A DNA stretch of 64,000 bases from Paulownia fortunei (taxonomy: Eukaryota; Streptophyta; Magnoliopsida; Lamiales; Paulowniaceae), in assembly GCA_019321725.1 (NCBI GenBank), contig CM033114.1:20229797-20293796 (forward strand), written 5' to 3'. The notes below the pieces were generated by a model. It worked only from the letters and a program-made list of their open reading frames with translations, did not search any database and was not told the DNA's origin. The position numbers were made by a program, and so were the translations under genes. Shown here piece by piece: positions 48,601 to 62,632 of the stretch (its first letter is position 1; every line of letters begins with the position of its first letter).

Positions 48601-51600
48601 ATCTGAGAAACTTGAGAATTGTAGCAGCAGAGTTGATGTCATGGAACTCGTCGAATGTCCATGTGAGTGGAGGCCACTGAAGACTCTATTGCGTTTTGCG
48701 CATGATATTTTGCATCGCCAGTGTTATAGCATTTGTTCCAATGTTGAAGATGTTATGCGATCAGATAATTCTTTTATCAATACTCTTAGGGACATCAAAG
48801 GAGTTTTGAGAAGTGAGTATGATAGTGGACTTGTTGGATTGACAGTGGGATTTTCCTTCTCATTGATGTGCGCAAGGCACATTGAGCTATTGCAGAATTT
48901 TCCATTAGTCCTATCTATCTCAAGTAACCTACTTGAGGTCCCTTTCTCAGTTTTATCATCTATATTTTTCCTTGAATCAAGTTATCTCACTGATGTTTCA
49001 AATTTATGGCCTGAAATGTTCTTTGCTGCACTGGATAGTGTTATTCATTGTAAAGAAAAGGAAGAGATGTTTGATATTGTTGATCTTGATTCAATGGAAA
49101 CTGCTTCTGCTGCATTTGCTCGTTACTTAAAAAGTGCTCCATTTTGTGTACTCTTTTCATCTATTGCACAAAGTAGCAGCTTGCATTTACTTGAGCAGTC
49201 AGCGCTTCAAAAGTTGCTTTTGGATAAAGTGACTGGGATTCCAACGGATCATTTGTTTTCTTCATTATGCAATGTACTCTTCTGGATTAATCACGCAAGC
49301 TCATGCTACAGAGTCAAATCTTTGGATGAAATCAAGATGCTTTCTGAAATATGCTTTACGCTTGCAGAGCACTTGTTGAAACAATTATTGGTTGAAAATA
49401 TGGGCACTGTGAGTCCAGCTCATGCTAAGGTTCCTTTACCCCTACATTGTGCTGTAGAAGTGGCAGAAATCATATTTAATCATCCTGCTGTGACAGCATC
49501 ACTGAATTGTCCTCTGCCTGGTGATATAGAGTTTTCAGATTCTGTCTTTGGGGAAACTTTTGAAAAACTTCTTGAATTAGCTAAACAAGGAGTTCATAGA
49601 ATGGATCACCATGTCCTGAATTTGATAAGAACAGTTTCTGAGCTTTTGTTTCCGATGTTCGATGATCAAATGTCTGATCAAGTTATAAATAGCAGAAAGC
49701 GAATATTAAGAGCATTTAAGGCGCTGGAACAGAAACTGTTTCTGGTATTCAAGAATAAGTTTGATGCATGCATCCAATCCATGAACTTTAAGTCTTTTGT
49801 CCCAACATTTTATGCTTTACACACTTTGATTCGTTTCATATCTCCCTTTGAGCTGCTTGACTTGGTGAACTGGATGTTCTCTCTGATTGATTTCGACGAT
49901 ACAACCTTTCACCTATCATCAAAAAGAAATGCTCTCTTTGTTGGTTTGCACTTAGCCAGTCGCATTTTTGATTTGCTCTCAGTGTATATGGGGCAGCCAT
50001 ACCCAGAAAGTAAACTGTATAGGTTTTGGGGTGGCACTGAGACACATTTTGATGTGTTGCTGTTTGAACGGATTTTTTTTCAAGTATTAGAGATTGGCTG
50101 TCGTTTTAAACTAGATATTGCTGATATATGTCTGCTTAAAGCTGTCAAGGTTGTAAAAATACATAAAGCCATTCAACATCCAAATCTTCCTTCTATTATG
50201 GTTTTACCAAGAGTTATGGCAAGCACCCCTGTAAATATAGTCTCTTATTGCTTGCACAGGATTAATAGAACAAAAGCTGACTTGTTGTATCTTATTGCTG
50301 GAATGAGCCCCCTGCATATGTCCGTCTTCGGTTTTATGATTTCTGAGATACTGGATAAATCGTTGCTTCCTAATGCCAATGGGACGCAAGAAACTTGTAA
50401 ATACTCTTTTTCTGATGAAGAACTAGTGATGCTTTTGCCCACCGTCTTCTTGTACTTAAATTCAATTATTTCCAAATTTGGGGGACAGCTCTGTAAGCCC
50501 TTTCAAGTTATAATTTTGGTGTATGGTCGTGTACTCTTGGGTGGTTTTTCTAAGTGGAAGACCTTTGTCTCTGGGATTATTTTTGAGATTGGACTTGATG
50601 GACCTTTGACTTCATCCGCAGAAGAATTTTCAAATCTTTTCTCAGACAGTCTTCTTGGAAAGGCAATCCTTATGGTACGAGACCATCTGGCTTTAAGTGA
50701 AGATATAATGAAGCTTGATAGGAGGTTGAGTCTATTTAATTCTGTGTGCCCATCTAGTGCAGATGATTTTTTTGACTACTGTTGTGGTGAGACTGGACTT
50801 CATTCACTTAAACAGCCTTTAGAGTTTGTGAACAGAGTTGTTGCAAAGATAAACTTTGGTAGGATGCTACTATTTTCAGACAATAATCAAAGTCATTCTC
50901 AGCTGGATAATGGAGACAAAACAGTGATTTCTCCACAAGTTACCTCTGATATAGAAAAGTCAAGAATCCAGTTTTTAAGGATGTTGATCAATTCCTGGAT
51001 GTTGATTGTCAAGAAATTCCCGGAGAATATTGATTACTCTGGAAATATCGATGGCCAGAATCTTTCATTGTTTAGATTTTTGGAAGTCTTTGTAATGAAT
51101 AATATATTGGAATTGGCAACAGAGATGCATGATTGTCTTATCAAGTTGGATTCTCTTCCCTTCATAGAACAACTTGTAAAATCATTTCTTCTTTACAGGT
51201 TTGGTGATCCTGCAACGCTAAAGATGCTGCGAACTGTTCTCACTTCTTTATCTCATGGGAAATTTTCGTGTGCTTCAGTAATCCAGCTGTTGCTTGCTCA
51301 CTCGCAATTTGCACAGTCCATTCATTTTGCCTGCCAATCACTTGTTTCTACTCAGTTTGGCTTGGTTTTTACTCCTATGCAGAGCATTTTAAGATCATTG
51401 ATTATTCCTCGTAATGATATAGATACCTTAGATTGCGAAAACAATAACTTAACATCTCAGCAACATCTAAATTTGCTGGAACTTGTTAAGTTGGTCAGAC
51501 TACTTTTTCATATCTATGCGCAGCAAAGAGAAGTAAATTTTGGAGAAGACATTGGCATAAATTCTAGGGAATTGGTCTATCTGCTTTTGTCTTCATATGG

Positions 51601-54600
51601 GGCAACATGTACTGAAGTTGATTTGGAAATATATAATTTAATGTTAGAAATTGAGTCCACTGATAAGTCAAGTGCTGGGACTGTTGCTCAAATGGATTAT
51701 CTATGGGGCATTGCTTCTTTAAAGGTGAGAAAAGAATGGGAACAGGACAAGTACATGCAGTCTGTTGACCCAAGAAACATGGAATTCTTTGAAGAACGTC
51801 GAAAGATTAAATTCAGAGAGAACCTTCCAGTTGACCCTAAGTTGTGTGCTCAAACCGTGCTTTATTTTCCTTACAATAGATTTGTTAGTGGAGTAACTTT
51901 GCGCAAGCTTCGAAAAGCTAGTTCTACAGTTATGCGTGAGGTACTTTTCCAGCAGCTCACTGCACTAGTTATTATACTTTGATTAGATATACATACTATT
52001 CTTCTGATGGGTTAATAATTTTTTCTGCCCTCCCCTGTTACTGCACTGGTAATACTTTGTGCAGGCCAGTTCTACAACTGATAAGCTGCAAATATACGAT
52101 CCTGTCTTCATCCTCCGCTTCTCGATTCACTGTCTTTCAATGAGCTATATTGAACCCATTGAGTATGCTAGTTTAGGCTTGCTGGCCATTACGTTTGCCA
52201 GTATATCTTCATCTGATGATGATACAAGGAAATTGGGATATGAAGCACTTGCAAAGTTCAAGAGTGCACTGGAGGTAGCGCTACTTTCTTCAGTTATTAC
52301 ACTAAATAGTTATAATACTACATAAGTTGCGGCTCTGGTTTTATTTGTGCATTTAAAGTTAATGTCTATATGTTTTCCCTTTATAATCTTTTACTAGAAG
52401 GATTGAGCTGAATGCAAAAAACATTTTTTTTTTGGTATTTCTCTCAACACTCTTGTAATGTATCTGTAACAAGTGTTAGTTTAAGTTGGCTATTAATATC
52501 GTAAACTTCGGAATACCTTACTTCCTACAGTACGTTCCAACATGTTAGACCAGCAATTTAGTCGTTACAGACATAATTTCTACTTTTTCTACGCTAGCAT
52601 AGTAGCATATGACATTTGAGATGCTATGTTGACTGCAAAACTGCTGCCACTTCAGTAAGTTTTGGAGACTTTTTCTGAGAAATAATAAGTCAAGTTTTTT
52701 CCTTGCATATAGCTTGAAATGTTGATAGATGCTGTTGACAGGATGTTTTTTTGCCCATATTGAAATCATAAATCTTATGTTGAAGAAACCTGAAAGGATG
52801 AAGCATGATCAGTAGCTAATATTGAAAGAGATCAATCACTTCACTAGAGTCATCTATTTGTGGCTTCATTGTGTGGCTTGGGGAAAGACTTAATTCTCAG
52901 ACATCACCTGTTTTTGTTATCAATGGAAGAAACTAGGATCAGATTTGGACATGGTTTCAACTTTTGGAACTGGTCATCCTTTCCATGTGACACAGACTCA
53001 TGATCTCTTTATATCTTTACCATTTATTTTATAAAGAAACTTTTTTTTTTCATGTCATTTGGTCTTTTTTGGGTAAAGAGTTGGCATCTTCATCTTTGAC
53101 AGCTCATTATCTCCTCCAGTTAGCTCTATTAAAGGTGAAGGTTTTAGCTTGGGTTTTTTATTCTATTTTCGTGGATGTGTATATACGTCTAGTTTGATGT
53201 TGCATTCTTTAGCTTTAACTACGAACAAGTGTGAGTGCAAACTTTTCACTCTTTTTCCTTTTTGTTAAAGCAGACTATTATTAGTAAGAAAGAATCCAAA
53301 TGACAAGGACAAGGTGCTGCCCTGAAATTCGATTTTAACGCTTGCATACTTAAAAACATTATTCAATACTCTCTCAGAAAATGATCCTGGACAATGTAAT
53401 TTTTGTAATTCTTGCCTTTTGTCATATACAGAATTTGAGAGTGAGATATACTTTTGTAGCTCAACGACTGAACCTAGGTCCATATGGAATTGGAAACCTT
53501 TGGAGCCTTTACGAACTCTTTAAAATTCCTACAAATCAAGTAATGTACAAGTGATTTCCCTTTTAAAGGGAGTTTTTCCAAGTTTCTTCCTCTATCCTTT
53601 TCTAGACAAGGCACCTCAGAAACAGCATTATAACTCCATGTGGTTGCGGGGGCCTCTATTGCCAATATCTATTAAGCGCAATGTTTTTCTGAAGTTTTAG
53701 CCCTAAAGTTCAATAATGTTTAGTCACTTGACCTATTTATGATTTGAATATTTATTGTGTGCAGATATTAATTATTAAAATCTTTTCTTATATTTTTCTC
53801 GTCATTGCCAAATTTCTGTGTATTTTGTTATAGTTTAAGACTGCCATAGATATGGTACAGATACAAATTTTTTCTGACTGTCATTCAAAATCTGGAATCT
53901 AGATTTAATTTTCATTTGAGATTATGAATCAGTGGCTGAATAGATTATGCTAGGGACTTGGCCATGAACATTTTGAAGTGCAAATGATCCTATGTTTTTA
54001 GCCATGGACTTAGTTCATTTTTTTTTTTTTTAACTTTCTTGAAAATTCTTTGAGCATGCCTTATGGATGTATGTGCATCAACCTTTTACCAGTTTGAAAT
54101 ATTCAAATCCTCCTTAACAGAAATGTCAAAAGAAGAAGGATGTTGTACGACTTCGTCTCTTAGTGTCATATTTGCAAAATGGAATAGAAGAGCCATGGCA
54201 AAGGATTCCATCCATTATTGCTGTATTCTTTGCAGAGGCCTCTTTGATACTGTTGGACACATCACATGACAATTATTCAACCATAAGCAAGTATCTCAAG
54301 AACTCTTCTAGTGTGAACATGAAGGTATGCTGCTTGAATTCAATTTTACATTTTTTGTGTCAATTTGCTTCTAGACAAATAAACTTTTAACGTTCTAATG
54401 TCTTTCTGTTAAATAATGACAGGCTATACCATTATTCCAAAATCTTTTCTGGAGTAGCTCCATTAGTTTTAGAGCAGACAGGTTGTGGATGCTTCGATTG
54501 TTGTATGTGGGGCTGAATACGGAAGATGATGCTCAAACATACATCAGAAACTCCATTTTTGAGACCCTCATGAGTTTTTATTCTTCTCCTCTTTCAGATC

Positions 54601-57600
54601 ATGATTCAAAAGAACTTATTATTCAGGTCTGCTTGATGACTTTGATAGATATTGCTGTTACCTCTCTTTTCTTGGATATTAACATATACGTCTTTGTATT
54701 TTAAATTATCTACGTAGATTGTCATGAAATGTCATATCTGTTGCTACTACAACCTCTGGAGTTTTGACTTTTCATTCTATTTACTTCTTGTCTCTTTTTG
54801 ATGCTAACACAAATGCATTCTTAGAACTGTGCAAACAAAAGACTGCTAATTCTCATGCCATCGTCTGTGGGTGCACATGTCTCTCTAAGAAAGAGAATTA
54901 GCATCTTTGTAGCCAGCACAACAATTATTTTGGAGGCTAGGTCATGTATGTACTTCACTCATTGCTTGGTTTTAGAGACTTTTTTGAGACAATTAAATGC
55001 CCTTGATTCTAGTATTGCAAATGGACTGTTATGTCTAGAATTCTTGGTTGGAATTTCCTTTTCGCTAATGAATCCAAGCAATGATAATCGAATGACATTG
55101 GACGGTAATGCTTATCGTTTGTTAAACACTTACATGCACATGCACTCTTGCATGCCTGAGAAATTTTATGTATAATAATGGGTGCAACTTTGGTTTACCT
55201 TTTCATGCACTCATGCACATACTCAGTTATGTCATAAGAAAATTTTCATGGTGTTCGTATGCTTTAATTAGAAACTGCCAGTCTCTATATAGTTTTGGCT
55301 TTCTCCAATTGAAATATGTGCTGACTAGTTTAAAACCTTCTCTTCAATCTGTCTAATGAAGTTGGAATAATTATATGCTTTTTCTGGTTATGTTATTTTC
55401 TCTGACTTGCTAGTCAGTGGAGTGCTAAATCCAAATGAATGCTGTCTGCTGCAGATAGTGAAGAAGGCTGTCCAATTACGTAAAGCGATCTGGTTTTTTG
55501 TTGAACACTGTGGTCTGATTTTATGGTTGTCATCTATTGTTTCGTCTATCTATGGGAGTGAATGCCAAGACCGGAAAAAAATTACCCTCACACACTTGCC
55601 TATAGTATTGGAGGTATTGATTCCCTTGTTTCATCATCATGTATGCTGTTAGGTAGAAGATTGTGTTATTTTCTTTTTGCTCCATACAACCTGTTTTGAT
55701 GATCCAAATTAGTTGATTGTTATCATTCGATCTTGTTCTGTTTCTTTAATGATGTTGTAGTGATACACTGACTTATAAACTACTAAAATAGTCCTAATCT
55801 TTTCCATGAGAAGACCTTAATGGATCTCTGTTCCTCCCCACATGGGAGTGTGAAAGTCAAGGAAATCTTGGTATGGCTTCCCGGGGTATGAAATCCATAG
55901 CTGAATATTAGGTTTTAAGAAGATGATGGCGCTGGAGAGGCATGATGCACAATCAAGTGTGGAAGTTGAAGCCTGAAACTCTTAAGGTGTCGGATCTGGA
56001 AGCTTGCACCTCCTTGCTTTTAGCTGGCGGTTGTGGCTGCAAAGAAGTGTGAATCAACTTTCTAGTTTCAAGAGTCCTTTAATAGGATAAAAACCAATGT
56101 ATATGGGATGTGAAGAACTCCAACTCCCTCCCCCTTTGGCAGTTAATTATGATCAATATAAAGCAAAAAATTATCTTCACATTGCATTCCTTCATATATG
56201 GATAATGAATGAGTTCTTTGATGGAGGTCGGGTGGTTTATAAGGACTCAGGGCACTCTCTTGGCCTTGTCAATGTTGTTGGTCATTAGTCCTCTCTCCAA
56301 ATGCTTTAAGTCCATGCTGACAAGTTGGAACCGCCCAGCTCATATATAATCCAAATAATTCTCCTGCAACCAACATATGATGGGTTGTTAAAAACTTCTC
56401 CACTTAGTTGCATGTCATTCTCGTTGTATTCTATATATTCTATATACCTACTTCACAAGTCTATACTCATCCTAGTGGATAGTAGCTGCAAGCACCACTC
56501 TGATCCTTTGATACCATCTGTAAAGATTCAGGCCGACTCATGGTATTATCAGTATTGTTGGAACTAACTGACTTCAAATACTTGAGCCTTTGCAGCAAGT
56601 AGAAGTCATCCCACTGCTTATGAGCCATTCAAACTATTCTTGACAACAGATGCAGGACCATATATATTCAAGGAAAAGTTGGATTATTTGGGACGATGGT
56701 CTTCGGGTGAAATAATTGAGTCCAAGGACCATTTCTGTGAATTCATGGATGTTAAGAACTTAAGTAATTCAAATTAGTTGATGTGAGGAACAATGAAGAG
56801 AATTAAAAGATTTGGAAATGTTTATCGTAATTGATGGTGCTAACGAGGAATTCGAAAAGTTCTGCTAATGGAATCTGAGAGAGGTGCCATGATGCCAGTG
56901 ATGAAAGAAATTCCTTCTGGGGAACTGAATGAAGGTGTTTAACTTATTCAGAGGCAAGAAAGTCAAAAAATTGGGAAGCTTTGTCAATTATGAAGGAATG
57001 GCTATTCAGCGTATTATGTCTAAGCAGTAATTTCGTTTTTAAGGGGGAGAGATTATTTTTCCTCACATATATTTGTGATGATATTTCAGAGATAACTACT
57101 TCGTGTTTCGCTCTACAGTAGTCACGAAAGCTCTCTAGCGTTTCTGATTTTTATTGCAATTTTGATCGTCAAGCCAAGAATGGAAACATTTTACTCCATT
57201 AAGTAAAGAATTTTTTCTTTTCTCTAACCGTAGGGAGATCGTTTTGGATGTTCTCAATCTGAAAACTTAGGTATCTGTTTGGACTTTGCACCCTTGATCA
57301 TGAAAGTTCATATCATATGATGTGATTGCTTGTGAGGTATTTTCTGAAAATCCATCTCAGGACATGTTTTTCTCACAAAAATGTGATTGGATGTGGGTTT
57401 CTCCCAAAAATATATTCACATCCAAATACCGTTCACAAGAAAAGATGTTACATCAATGTGAAAAGATATGTTGCATTAACTGTAATCATCACACTTTTAT
57501 CCCTCGGTTTTTACCGGGAAATGTGTGGAGAAGGAAAATATGTTTGGATTAGTTTTGTAATGGTTGATGTGATGCATTTTTAGAGAAAAATGCATTTTGG

Positions 57601-60600
57601 TTTCATATCTGGAAATTGATATTTTCTAATGTAGATATGTTTTCATGCAAGATTTGTCTGGTTAGTGGTGACCCATCAATCTTATATCATTATATATTGT
57701 TATTATAATAAGGTAATGGCTGGAAGGTATATATTTATATTAAGGTAATTGTTGGATATACTAAAAGATATATATATAGTTATAAAGGTAATTGTTGGAA
57801 AGATATATATTTATTAAGGTAATCGTTGGATATATTAGAAGATATCTATTTGTATTAAGATAATGATTGGAAGATATAATATATATGTTCATTTATTTTT
57901 GTAAGGATTGTGGCATTCTCAAAATATTTTGGGGGACGGAGGCACACCTTTAAGGGGAATAAAAATGTCATTTTCCCAAAAGAGCTTTGCCAAACACGCT
58001 TCTATTCCTTTGGATGAAAGCGTGTGCCCTTTCAGAAAACCAAACATTGCCTTCTTTGCTTGTGTTTTTATCCGTCGTTTACTAACTGTGATTTTTCTTC
58101 TTTTTCAATTTTCAAAACTAGGTTGTAAATTATATTACATCACCCAGAAATATTATTGAGTGGTTGCAAAAGCATGCTATGGAGCAGCTTTCAGAACTTT
58201 CGTTGCATTTGTACAAACTCCTAGTTGGTGGTGTTGAACTCATTAAAGAACAAAGCATCCTGTGCAACTCAATTCTGAAAACAATGACGTTAGTGCTGAA
58301 GATATCACAGAAGAGGAAGATATATCAACCTCATTTTACATTGTCAGTGGAGGGTTTATTTCAGCTGTATGACGCTGTTGAAGTATGCTCCAAAACAGTG
58401 TGCAATCTGGGTATGGGTTTGGGACTCAAAGCTGTTCTCATGAGTACTCCTCCCGTCACTATTTTCCGGATGGTATCTCTCCTCTCTTATGTGTTTTTGT
58501 CTGTTTGCTTATATTTAGGTTCTAAACCTCCTGTTTGAGCAGGCAAAGCATGAAGATTGGTGTGCCTCTTTATAGAATTTCTCCTTGATAACTCTATGTT
58601 TTTAGTTGAATGTATAAGATCCTATGCATGAATCTACATATCATATCTTGTTTCATCTCCTCTTTTGCCTAACACATGTAGTACTGATTGTTTTCCTACA
58701 CGAACAGTAGATGCATTCTGTTGGTTGATTGCTTTCTGTTTTCATTTTTCATCATGTTCTGCTGTACTTTATGCATGTGTCCTTTTTGGAACACTATCCC
58801 ATTTCTCTATTCGTGATGGTCCTGATGGATATATCAATTCATGTCAATAACAACATAAAGAAGCTGTGCGTGCACATTTAAATGGAAAAAGTAACATTTT
58901 CTGTGTAAGCAATATTCAGGAGTTACTTTACTATGGAAGTTAACATGTAGCGATGTTGATTGTTATTATTAATATTATTTTCCTTCTCTGATGAGACTAG
59001 CTACATTAATGGTTTTTATTCCCTGGTGCTTTTCCTCCAAATGTCTCACTTCCATTTCACTATTCTGCGGAGCAATCCCCTACTTTTATGATGATTAGTG
59101 TGTGACTTTAGTTAGCTTAGCGTTTTAAAACTCCAAGCAAGACCATTTACTTTCTCTCTAGTAAACAGGGTTTTTGAGATGTCTATAGTTTTGTGGATTG
59201 TCATATTTCAGACTGCTGTTCTCTGAAATCTCTTCCTCTTTAGTTAGCGTCGCCTGCTATACAGTCTATGGCTAACTTCATGCTCAAATATCCCATTTCT
59301 TTGAAAACTTTTCAAATTGCGGAGTCCATATCCTATTTTGAGTTTAGGCCTCAGCTACTGACAGATTTATTTTATTTTCTTTTCCTTTTTTTTTCTTTCT
59401 TTCTTTTTTCTCTTTTCTTTTCCCCAGGGTGTTGGGGGTCAAGGATCTTTTTTGGATAGTTTAGAAGATGGAAACACATATTGATTGATTCTAAGGATTT
59501 CGGTGATGTTATTCAAACTTAGGCTTTGTTCAGACGCTGGCAATTTTAGGTATTCAGGTTTACAGGAATCATTCTTCTGGTAGAGTCTGAACTACTATTA
59601 ATGAAGTTGGTCTTGACAAGCAGCTATATAGTGTGAACAATGGTCAGGATAAATCGTATACTGCTTACGCCTGTGGTTTCCCATGTCCTAATTAAAAACT
59701 TGCTTCTTAAGTATCTGTTGTTGTGGGAGGTGACTAGCTATACTTATGGCTCACATGGAAGCTGACGGATAAGATGGATAGGACGTCCTAAGGTGGTAAG
59801 TGGAAATGCATTGCGAATGTGTGGCCTGAGACTTCCAAGTAAATTAGTGTGCCCTAGAAGTGGAGTAAGTTTCTTTTTAGACATGTAAACTGCAGCATTT
59901 GCAATAAGAGGATGGATTCAGCTAGCTGTATACAAACTACTCCTGGCTGAACATATTTAGTGAATTATGTTCATAATAAGAGTCGCACATCTAGAGAGTT
60001 GGAAGCTATGAGGCGCTACTTACCTTACTTTAAAAGGCTGAACATTTTTTACCCTATTGTTCCTTTGTTGTCTATGGGGCCTTGTAGATAAAAGACAATT
60101 AGAAGAGTCTTGGCAGCAGCCTATGAGATGAAGTTAGTTACCCAAGACGACGTCTTCTTATGTGCTTTGCTTTTCTCTTTTGTTTTATCTGAGACAACAA
60201 TGATGATCCTAAAACCTGCATTCTCAATGAAGAATTGCATGAAAAAGTTTCTCTTTACTCTACGCACAATTATGTTTACCTGGGTGCTTTTTTTGGCTTA
60301 TGTTAAAGTAGATCTCCTCCGTTCTCATGGAGATTTGAGTGGCGAGAGAAATAAGGGTATATTATTTTGTGATTTTTTTGGTTTTTGACTATCTTAGTAC
60401 TTAAGTTTTTCCCCCAATCAATTTTTTGACCTGCAAATATGAACCTTATTTTAGAGCCAGATTTTGGGCTTATTAGAATTTTTCTCCTGTATTTCTTTTA
60501 CTTGAAATTAAATGTTTTCGTATATATTGTGCAGGATCGAGAAAAGCTTTTGAAGTTTTTGAGATGGGCAGTTGCAACTGCTATCCAGTCAAAGTCAAAA

Positions 60601-62378
60601 AAAGTGCTTCTGCCTGAAGATTCTGATTACCATTTGATAGCAGTCTCAGGGAAAAAACCACCTAAAGATTCCCTCGTATCAAAGCTTTTGCGCTGGCTGA
60701 CTGCCTCAGTGATCCTTGGAAAAATTTCTTGTAAGTTAAGCAAACTTAACAATGATAGTTTCTTGGAAAGACCTAGCCTCCACACTTTGCAGTCTTGGTT
60801 AGGATGCCATGAGAAAGGGTTTGGAGAAAATGCGGGATATGGCTGTGAAGATGTATTAGCTGCCTCAATATTTTACCTGCTACAGCTGGTGGGCTTTAGC
60901 CATAAATTGCTTCCGTCAGCTGTTTCTGCACTTTGTCTCCTACTTCTTTCTGATTCCTCCTCAGGTTCATTTTTACATCTTAGTACTTCTTTTAATTAAT
61001 TATGTGTGTTATTGTAGTATATTGCCTTCCTGGTTCCAAACATTCATGATCTGTGAATGAATTGATTTACTTATGCTCGGTCTATTAGTGAACCATCTCT
61101 TTGAAAGATGTTCCACCAGAAATATTCTTGTAGTATTGTTTTGTGGTGGAGAACTGATCATAAAATGGTTCCTCTGGACAACTTTAATTTGTTTCTCATA
61201 TTTTTTAGGAAATTTGGAAATCTCATTCTTTTTAGAAATTTTGGTTTGATCACGAATTTTTTGTAGGAATTTTGTTTTAATCATATATGTTCAATGAGCA
61301 AGAATAGTCTTCTATTATGAATTTTGATATTAAAATGTTGCAATTTGTCAGAATAACTTGCTCAAGAGAAATGTTACGAGGAAACAATCTTACAGCATGT
61401 ACTCAATGTCTTAAATAATGATTTAACTTTTTTTTTTAATTTTGGTTTCCATAATTGATGATTTCACTTTTCTCTACCTTTGCATCATTTAATGACCTTT
61501 TATCTTCGTTGCAGCAACTTGATTTTAGCTGCTTATTACTACTTGATGACTCTTTTTTAACTGTGTTCTTTTTATTATATAGAGTTGGAGTTTTTGGTTG
61601 GTCCTGGGATTTCTTTGCCATCGCTTTGTTCAAAGATACACTGTCCTGCCGAAGCAAATCCTGCCTGGAGATGGTAAGATACTTATCCTGTTGATTTTTG
61701 CTTTTGAACCTCCTCCAAAAATATACAGAAAGATTATAAGAAATGTATGAGAAATGGATGAAGAATACATTATATTAAAATCCTGGTATATGTACTGGTC
61801 TTGTAGCTTGCACATATATAATTCCATGTAATGATTTCATCCTAATTCTCACATCGTTCGAAAAAAGTAGCTCCTTGAACTTTGTTTTGGGTTGCTACAG
61901 ATAGGAGTGCCAGTCGTGCTGGGGTAAGGCAGGCTGGAGCAAGTCAGCCAAGCCTTGCCCAGCCAAAACTTTGGGTTATAAATTGATCTAGCCCTTGTAA
62001 GGGCCTAGTGGCGTGCAAACACCAATGCTTTGATCCGAACGAAACTGTACTTGGTTATGAAAATTAAATCAAACCCATCTCAATTCTGTGTTTTTTTGTA
62101 CTGTTGCAACAATAAGTAGTTATTTGAATCACTATGTTTGAGTGGTTGAACTGGTAATCTGCATTTTGCACAGGTCATATTACCAGCCTTGGAGAGACCT
62201 ATCCATGGAACTCAGTGATGTTGAGAAACTGGATGGAATTCACGCTTGTGAAAAACTGCTGATAGTGGCTTCTAATATTCTCCTTAGGAAATCCGGATGT
62301 TCGCATTTTTTTGCGCTTAAAGATGTGGACAACTTGCATGTACATGAATGGGAAAGAAGTATAATTCAATCTGAATAA
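42636..62378 (+). CDS. URB1: URB1 / NPA1-like nucleolar 60S pre-ribosome biogenesis protein
   Basis: Thirteen coding exons with GT-AG borders: 42636-43744, 43919-44639, 45852-46347, 48324-48475, 48560-51940, 52065-52274, 54121-54324, 54423-54626, 55455-55613, 58122-58472, 60535-60964, 61583-61673, 62174-62378. The lengths sum to 7,713 bases, 2,570 codons plus stop, with no internal stop. The N-terminal Npa1-type helical region is about residues 60-400 (including VLLLLASIVRRNSQLAWEVAK), a long helical-repeat middle is exon 5 (827-1953), and a NopRA1-type C-terminal region begins near YDPVFILRF (about 1960). Plant homologue: Arabidopsis EMB2788 (At4g27010). In yeast Npa1/Urb1 acts in early pre-60S particles and is essential; the same nucleolar role is inferred. 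Introns 3, 6, 9 and 10 are long and hold repeat debris. Exon 2's 3' end is repeated in intron 2. The start has a good context and follows telo-box/site II promoter motifs. Confidence 0.93.
44575..44977 (+). repeat. Triplicated exon 2 / intron 2 boundary of URB1
   Basis: The last 65 bp of exon 2 plus the first 68 bp of intron 2 (44575-44707) recur in part at 44741-44824 and in almost full length at 44846-44977. Shared markers are GGATCTAAAAGAT, TTTTTACTCCAAGATACT and ATGGTAGACTGTAACTGTT. Each copy includes its own donor-like site: GTAAGT at 44640, GTAAGG near 44802, GTGAGT near 44908. Between copies 1 and 2 (about 44711-44740) is an inverted partial copy of the exon segment. Confidence 0.85.
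47236..47266. repeat. (GGT)n tract in URB1 intron 3
   Basis: A short GGGT/GGTGGT tract inside intron 3; no coding meaning since it is between well-supported exons. Confidence 0.7.
57270..58051. mobile_element. Probable DNA transposon remnant in URB1 intron 9
   Basis: The ends are roughly inverted: AGGTATCTGTTTGGACTTT at the left and CAGAAAACCAAACATTGCCT at the right (inverted AGGCAATGTTTGGTTTTCTG). The interior has repeated AAGGTAATTGTTGGA-type units (57715-57890) and resembles 830-1290 of this window. There is no coding capacity. It could be a Harbinger-like or other MITE; the target duplication is unclear. It ends about 70 bp before exon 10. Confidence 0.55.
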
Positions 62379-62632
62379 AGTAAGTTAAATGCCAACTTCC
62401 AATCTAATGAGATTGCAGTTGCTTTTTGGTGTTAAAAGACTTATGATTCTTGCTAACTTTTTGAATTTCACTCTGTAAAAGCAAATTCTGTGAACAAGTT
62501 CCCTGACACCTGCATATCAAGGGCAACAGGGATGCACCCATGCACCATATTCTTGCTGGGTAATATCCAGAAAACTATTAGATCTTAGAATCTGTGAAAT
62601 TCTGTATCACCAGGAGCAATGGTCTTAGTGTT
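62379..62632. other. URB1 3' flank
   Basis: Non-coding sequence after the URB1 stop, presumably its 3'UTR and terminator region. It lies between two converging coding segments. Confidence 0.5.

Noticed and set aside
54855..55175. 106-codon plus-strand frame in URB1 intron 8 as a possible extra exon
   Set aside because: Exons 54423-54626 and 55455-55613 join in frame and match the order expected for URB1 (KELIIQ followed by IVKKAVQL), so no room is left for it.
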